Shown one piece after another: positions 6,061 to 8,262 of a DNA stretch of 8,262 nucleotides; the stretch's first letter is position 1, and every line of letters starts with the position of its first letter. This DNA is from Deltaproteobacteria bacterium RIFCSPLOWO2_12_FULL_60_16 (GTDB taxonomy: Bacteria; Desulfobacterota; Binatia; UBA9968): the NCBI GenBank assembly GCA_001798565.1, contig MGSR01000123.1:1-8262 (forward strand), read 5' to 3'. The notes beneath the pieces were generated by a model. It made no database searches. It saw only the letters and a list, made by a program, of their open reading frames with translations, and was not told the origin of the DNA. The position numbers were made by a program, and so were the translations under genes.

Positions 6061-6130
6061 TTCAGTAGTCAGGATTCAGAAGAGAAGTCCCTTCCTTTTT
6101 CCGAATCCTCAATCCTGGATTCTGAATACA
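6061..6130. repeat. Heptad array with inverted halves across the tgt stop codon
   Basis: Ten successive 7-bp units keep one register from 6061. Three at the left (6061-6081) fit NTCAGNA, for example TTCAGTA and GTCAGGA. Four at the right (6103-6130) are in the opposite sense, for example GAATCCT and CAATCCT. The three central units (6082-6102) do not match. The halves pair: 6060-6065 ATTCAG with 6122-6127 CTGAAT, and 6070-6076 CAGGATT with 6111-6117 AATCCTG, with a weak 4x4 internal loop and a terminal loop of about 34 nt. The tgt TGA stop (6069-6071) lies in the left half, and the right half encodes about residues 366-375 of Tgt. A degenerate extra unit may extend the array to 6054. The folded form could act at the mRNA level between tgt and yajC. 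There is no U-tract to suggest a terminator. Confidence 0.75.
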
Positions 6131-7226
6131 CCTGGTCTAAATTATCCTCGCGTATGGCGGCGCGCAATCCCTCCATGAGCTGATGATAAAAGTTAATATT
6201 ATGAATGGTATGTAGGTGGGCTGCAAGGATTTCGCCGGCCTGATAGAGGTGCCTGAGATAGGCGCGGGAGAAATGGCGGCAGCAATAGCAACTGCAGGAC
6301 TCGTCCACCGGGCGGGGATCCCTGGAGAACTCGGCGCGCTTGATGTTGATCTTTCCCGTGGAGGTAAACAACGTCCCGGTCCGGGCGTTTCGCGTCGGCA
6401 GCACGCAGTCGAAGAGATCGTAACCGGAGCGCACGGCGAAAACCAGGTCCTGCGGCCGGCCCACACCCATCAGATATCTGGGACGCCCCTCGGGGAGCAG
6501 TCCTGCCGCAAACGCCCCCATAGAATGAAGCGTCGCCTCGTCTTCGCCCACCCCCAACCCGCCGACGGCGAAGCCATCGAATGGAAGCTGTATCATCTCT
6601 CTCGCGCACTCGGTTCTTAAGTCCTCGCACATTCCGCCCTGGATGATGCCGAACAGCGCCTGATCGCTCTTCTTTCGCGCCCTCAAGGAGCGCTCCGCCC
6701 ACCGGATCGTGCGCTGGGTAGAGTCTTGGACGTATTCCCTGCTCGCCGGATGGGAGACGCACTCGTCCAGCACCATGGCGACATCGCTGCCCAGATCCTC
6801 CTGGATCTCGACCACCTTCTCCGGGGTAAGGAGGTGGCTCGATCCGTCCAGGTGCGACTGAAAGCGCACGCCCTCTTCGGTGATCTTTCTCAGCGCCCCG
6901 AGGCTGAAAACCTGATAGCCGCCGCTGTCCGTGAGGATCGCGCCGTCCCATCCCATGAAGCGGTGCAGCCCGCCCAGATCGCGAATCACTTCCACGCCGG
7001 GCCGCAGATAGAGATGATAGGTGTTGGCCAGGATCATGCCGCAGCCGATCTCTTTTAAGTCTCTCGGGGTCAGCGCCTTGACGCTGCCGAGAGTTCCCAC
7101 CGGCATAAACGCCGGCGTCTCCACTACCCCGTGGCCCGTCGTGAGACGGCCAAGACGGGCCTTTGTGGCGGAGTCCTTTTTGAGTACTGTAAAACTGAAT
7201 CCCATTCTGTTTACTTCTCTTCTCAT
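6069..7226 (-). CDS. tgt: tRNA-guanine transglycosylase (queuine/preQ1 tRNA-ribosyltransferase)
   Basis: Exchanges guanine 34 for preQ1 in tRNAs with a GUN anticodon (Asp, Asn, His, Tyr). It is the base-insertion step before QueA. All key parts are visible: TDSGGYQVFSL with the catalytic Asp at about residue 100, DECVSHP with substrate-binding Asp154, QGGM (196-199), FDCVLPTRNARTG with nucleophile Asp273, and the zinc site Cys311, Cys313, Cys316 and His342, spaced as in the Zymomonas enzyme. The adjacent queA indicates the bacterial preQ1-type enzyme. The first ATG (7226) overlaps the queA stop. An internal ATG at 7205 (Met8, MGFSF) aligns better with the usual family N-terminus, so the first seven residues may not be translated. 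The C-terminus is odd: after the conserved helix ending near residue 361, about 20 polar residues (366-385) are encoded by a 7-bp repeat array that also contains the stop codon. Confidence 0.97.
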   Translation of the reverse strand: MRREVNRMGFSFTVLKKDSATKARLGRLTTGHGVVETPAFMPVGTLGSVKALTPRDLKEIGCGMILANTYHLYLRPGVEVIRDLGGLHRFMGWDGAILTDSGGYQVFSLGALRKITEEGVRFQSHLDGSSHLLTPEKVVEIQEDLGSDVAMVLDECVSHPASREYVQDSTQRTIRWAERSLRARKKSDQALFGIIQGGMCEDLRTECAREMIQLPFDGFAVGGLGVGEDEATLHSMGAFAAGLLPEGRPRYLMGVGRPQDLVFAVRSGYDLFDCVLPTRNARTGTLFTSTGKINIKRAEFSRDPRPVDESCSCYCCRHFSRAYLRHLYQAGEILAAHLHTIHNINFYHQLMEGLRAAIREDNLDQVYSESRIEDSEKGRDFSSES

Positions 7227-8260
7227 AATATCAGCATCGCATCTCCATAGCTGTAAAACCTGTAGCGCAACCGGATCGCCTCCTGATAGGCGCGCCGGAC
7301 CAGATCCAGGCCGGCGAATGCGGCGACCAGGATGAGCGGCGTAGAGCCCGGGAGATGAAAGTTGGTGATGAGCCCGTCCACGACCCGGAACGGGTCTCCC
7401 GGGCGGATGAAGAGGCGCGCGATGCCCTCATCCGCTTCTACCCTGCCCTTGCGCCTCGCTATCCACTCCAGGGCGCGCGTGGTCGTGGAGCCGACGGCGA
7501 CGACTCTCCTGCCGTCTTTTTTTGCCCGCTCGATCTTGCCCGCGGCTTCCGCTTTCAAAACGTACCGCTCTCCTTCCATGTGGTGCTGCTCGACTACCTC
7601 TTGGCGCACAGGTTGGAAGGTGCCAGGTCCCACGTGCAAAGTCAAAAAAGCCGCCTCCACGCCCTGCGACTTGAGCCTATCCAGGAGCTCCGGCGTAAAG
7701 TGAAACCCGGCGGTCGGCGCCGCCACCGCGCCCGGACTGGAGGCGTAGACCGTCTGGTAGCGCTCCCAATCGCACGGCTCCGGATCGCGGCCCCGCTGCA
7801 CGTACGGAGGCAGCGGCGGCTCGCCCAGCTTCGCGAGCTGCTCCATAAAATCCCCCTCGTAACGGAACCATAGCCCGTATCGGCCCCTGCCTATCTCGCC
7901 AAGCACCTTCGCGGAGAACCCTTCAGCGAAAAATATCCGGCTGCCGAGCGCCGGCCTCTTCGAGGAGTCCACCAGAGCGATCCATAAGCCAGGCCAATTG
8001 GGAAAAGGCTCGAGGAGAAGCACCTCCGCCTTTCCCCCGCTCTCCTTCCGCCCCCGCAGCCGGGCCGGCACCACCCTGGTGTCGTTCAGCGCCAGCAGGT
8101 CGCCGGCGCGCAGGAATTCACCCACGGAGGAAAAACGGCTGTGGGCCAGCTCTCCCGTGGTCCTATTCACTACCATGAGGCGAGCCTCGGCGCGATCGCG
8201 GGCCGGATAGGCCGCGACCAGCGAGCCGGGAAGCTCGTACATGAACTCCTTGAGCTCCAT
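7223..8260 (-). CDS. queA: S-adenosylmethionine:tRNA ribosyltransferase-isomerase QueA
   Basis: Cytoplasmic enzyme that transfers and isomerises the ribosyl part of S-adenosylmethionine onto preQ1 already inserted at tRNA position 34, giving epoxyqueuosine. It acts directly after Tgt in queuosine synthesis. The 345 residues are the usual family length and look complete. Family blocks visible in order: LNDTRVVPAR (59-67 region), YQTVYASSPGAVAAPTAGFHFT (168-189 region), LHVGPGTFQPV (208-218), GSTTTRALE (257-265), VVDGLITNFHLPGST (293-307) and the closing RYRFYSYGDAMLI (332-344). The ATG lies two bases from the window edge, so its ribosome binding site and promoter are not visible. The start is supported by the family-like opening (KEFMYELPGSLVA). 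Its TGA stop overlaps the tgt ATG as ATGA, implying translational coupling. Identification is secure. Confidence 0.97.
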   Translation of the reverse strand: MELKEFMYELPGSLVAAYPARDRAEARLMVVNRTTGELAHSRFSSVGEFLRAGDLLALNDTRVVPARLRGRKESGGKAEVLLLEPFPNWPGLWIALVDSSKRPALGSRIFFAEGFSAKVLGEIGRGRYGLWFRYEGDFMEQLAKLGEPPLPPYVQRGRDPEPCDWERYQTVYASSPGAVAAPTAGFHFTPELLDRLKSQGVEAAFLTLHVGPGTFQPVRQEVVEQHHMEGERYVLKAEAAGKIERAKKDGRRVVAVGSTTTRALEWIARRKGRVEADEGIARLFIRPGDPFRVVDGLITNFHLPGSTPLILVAAFAGLDLVRRAYQEAIRLRYRFYSYGDAMLIL

Positions 8261-8262
8261 AA

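Overview
The window holds eight complete protein-coding genes, all on the minus strand. Read in transcription order from the right edge they are queA, tgt, yajC, secD, secF, recJ, a single-domain response regulator, and a YhhQ/VUT-family queuosine-precursor transporter. The order queA-tgt-yajC-secD-secF-recJ, the GC-rich coding sequence and the protein motifs suggest a Gram-negative bacterium of the broad deltaproteobacterial type (Desulfobacterota, Myxococcota or a related lineage such as Methylomirabilota). This placement rests on gene order and general protein character only. Nothing here fixes the phylum.

Layout. From 8260 to 3168 the genes are packed as one apparent operon: queA/tgt overlap by an ATGA, tgt/yajC are 37 nt apart, yajC/secD 1 nt and secD/secF 10 nt. 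recJ follows secF after 75 nt and probably belongs to the same transcript. A 125-nt gap then separates recJ from the response regulator. That gap carries a perfect TATAAT -10 hexamer and a strong Shine-Dalgarno sequence, so the regulator probably starts its own unit. The transporter follows after 59 nt. Left of it lies a short repeat array, then a possible first fragment of another minus-strand gene running off the edge. No gene-free stretch exceeds 300 bases.

How the genes work together. QueA and Tgt carry out successive steps of queuosine modification of tRNA anticodons. The transporter at the left end would import the precursor (preQ0/preQ1) for the same pathway, although it is not in the same operon. 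YajC, SecD and SecF form the Sec accessory complex that couples the proton-motive force to late steps of protein export. RecJ is the 5'-3' single-strand exonuclease of recombination and mismatch repair. The response regulator has only a receiver domain and no partner kinase in the window.

The least ordinary feature is a set of three short arrays with an exact 7-bp period, each touching a stop codon: after the transporter (61-95), filling the whole secF-recJ gap (3093-3169), and across the tgt stop codon (6061-6130). Each has its own heptamer sequence. Two of them consist of two halves in opposite orientation on a single 7-bp register, so they can fold into long imperfect hairpins. The tgt array encodes the last ~20 residues of Tgt, and the secF-recJ array leaves recJ without a visible Shine-Dalgarno sequence. 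They resemble the heptameric short tandemly repeated (STRR) sequences described in filamentous cyanobacteria. Apart from these arrays the window is conserved housekeeping sequence, and I see no new multi-gene system.
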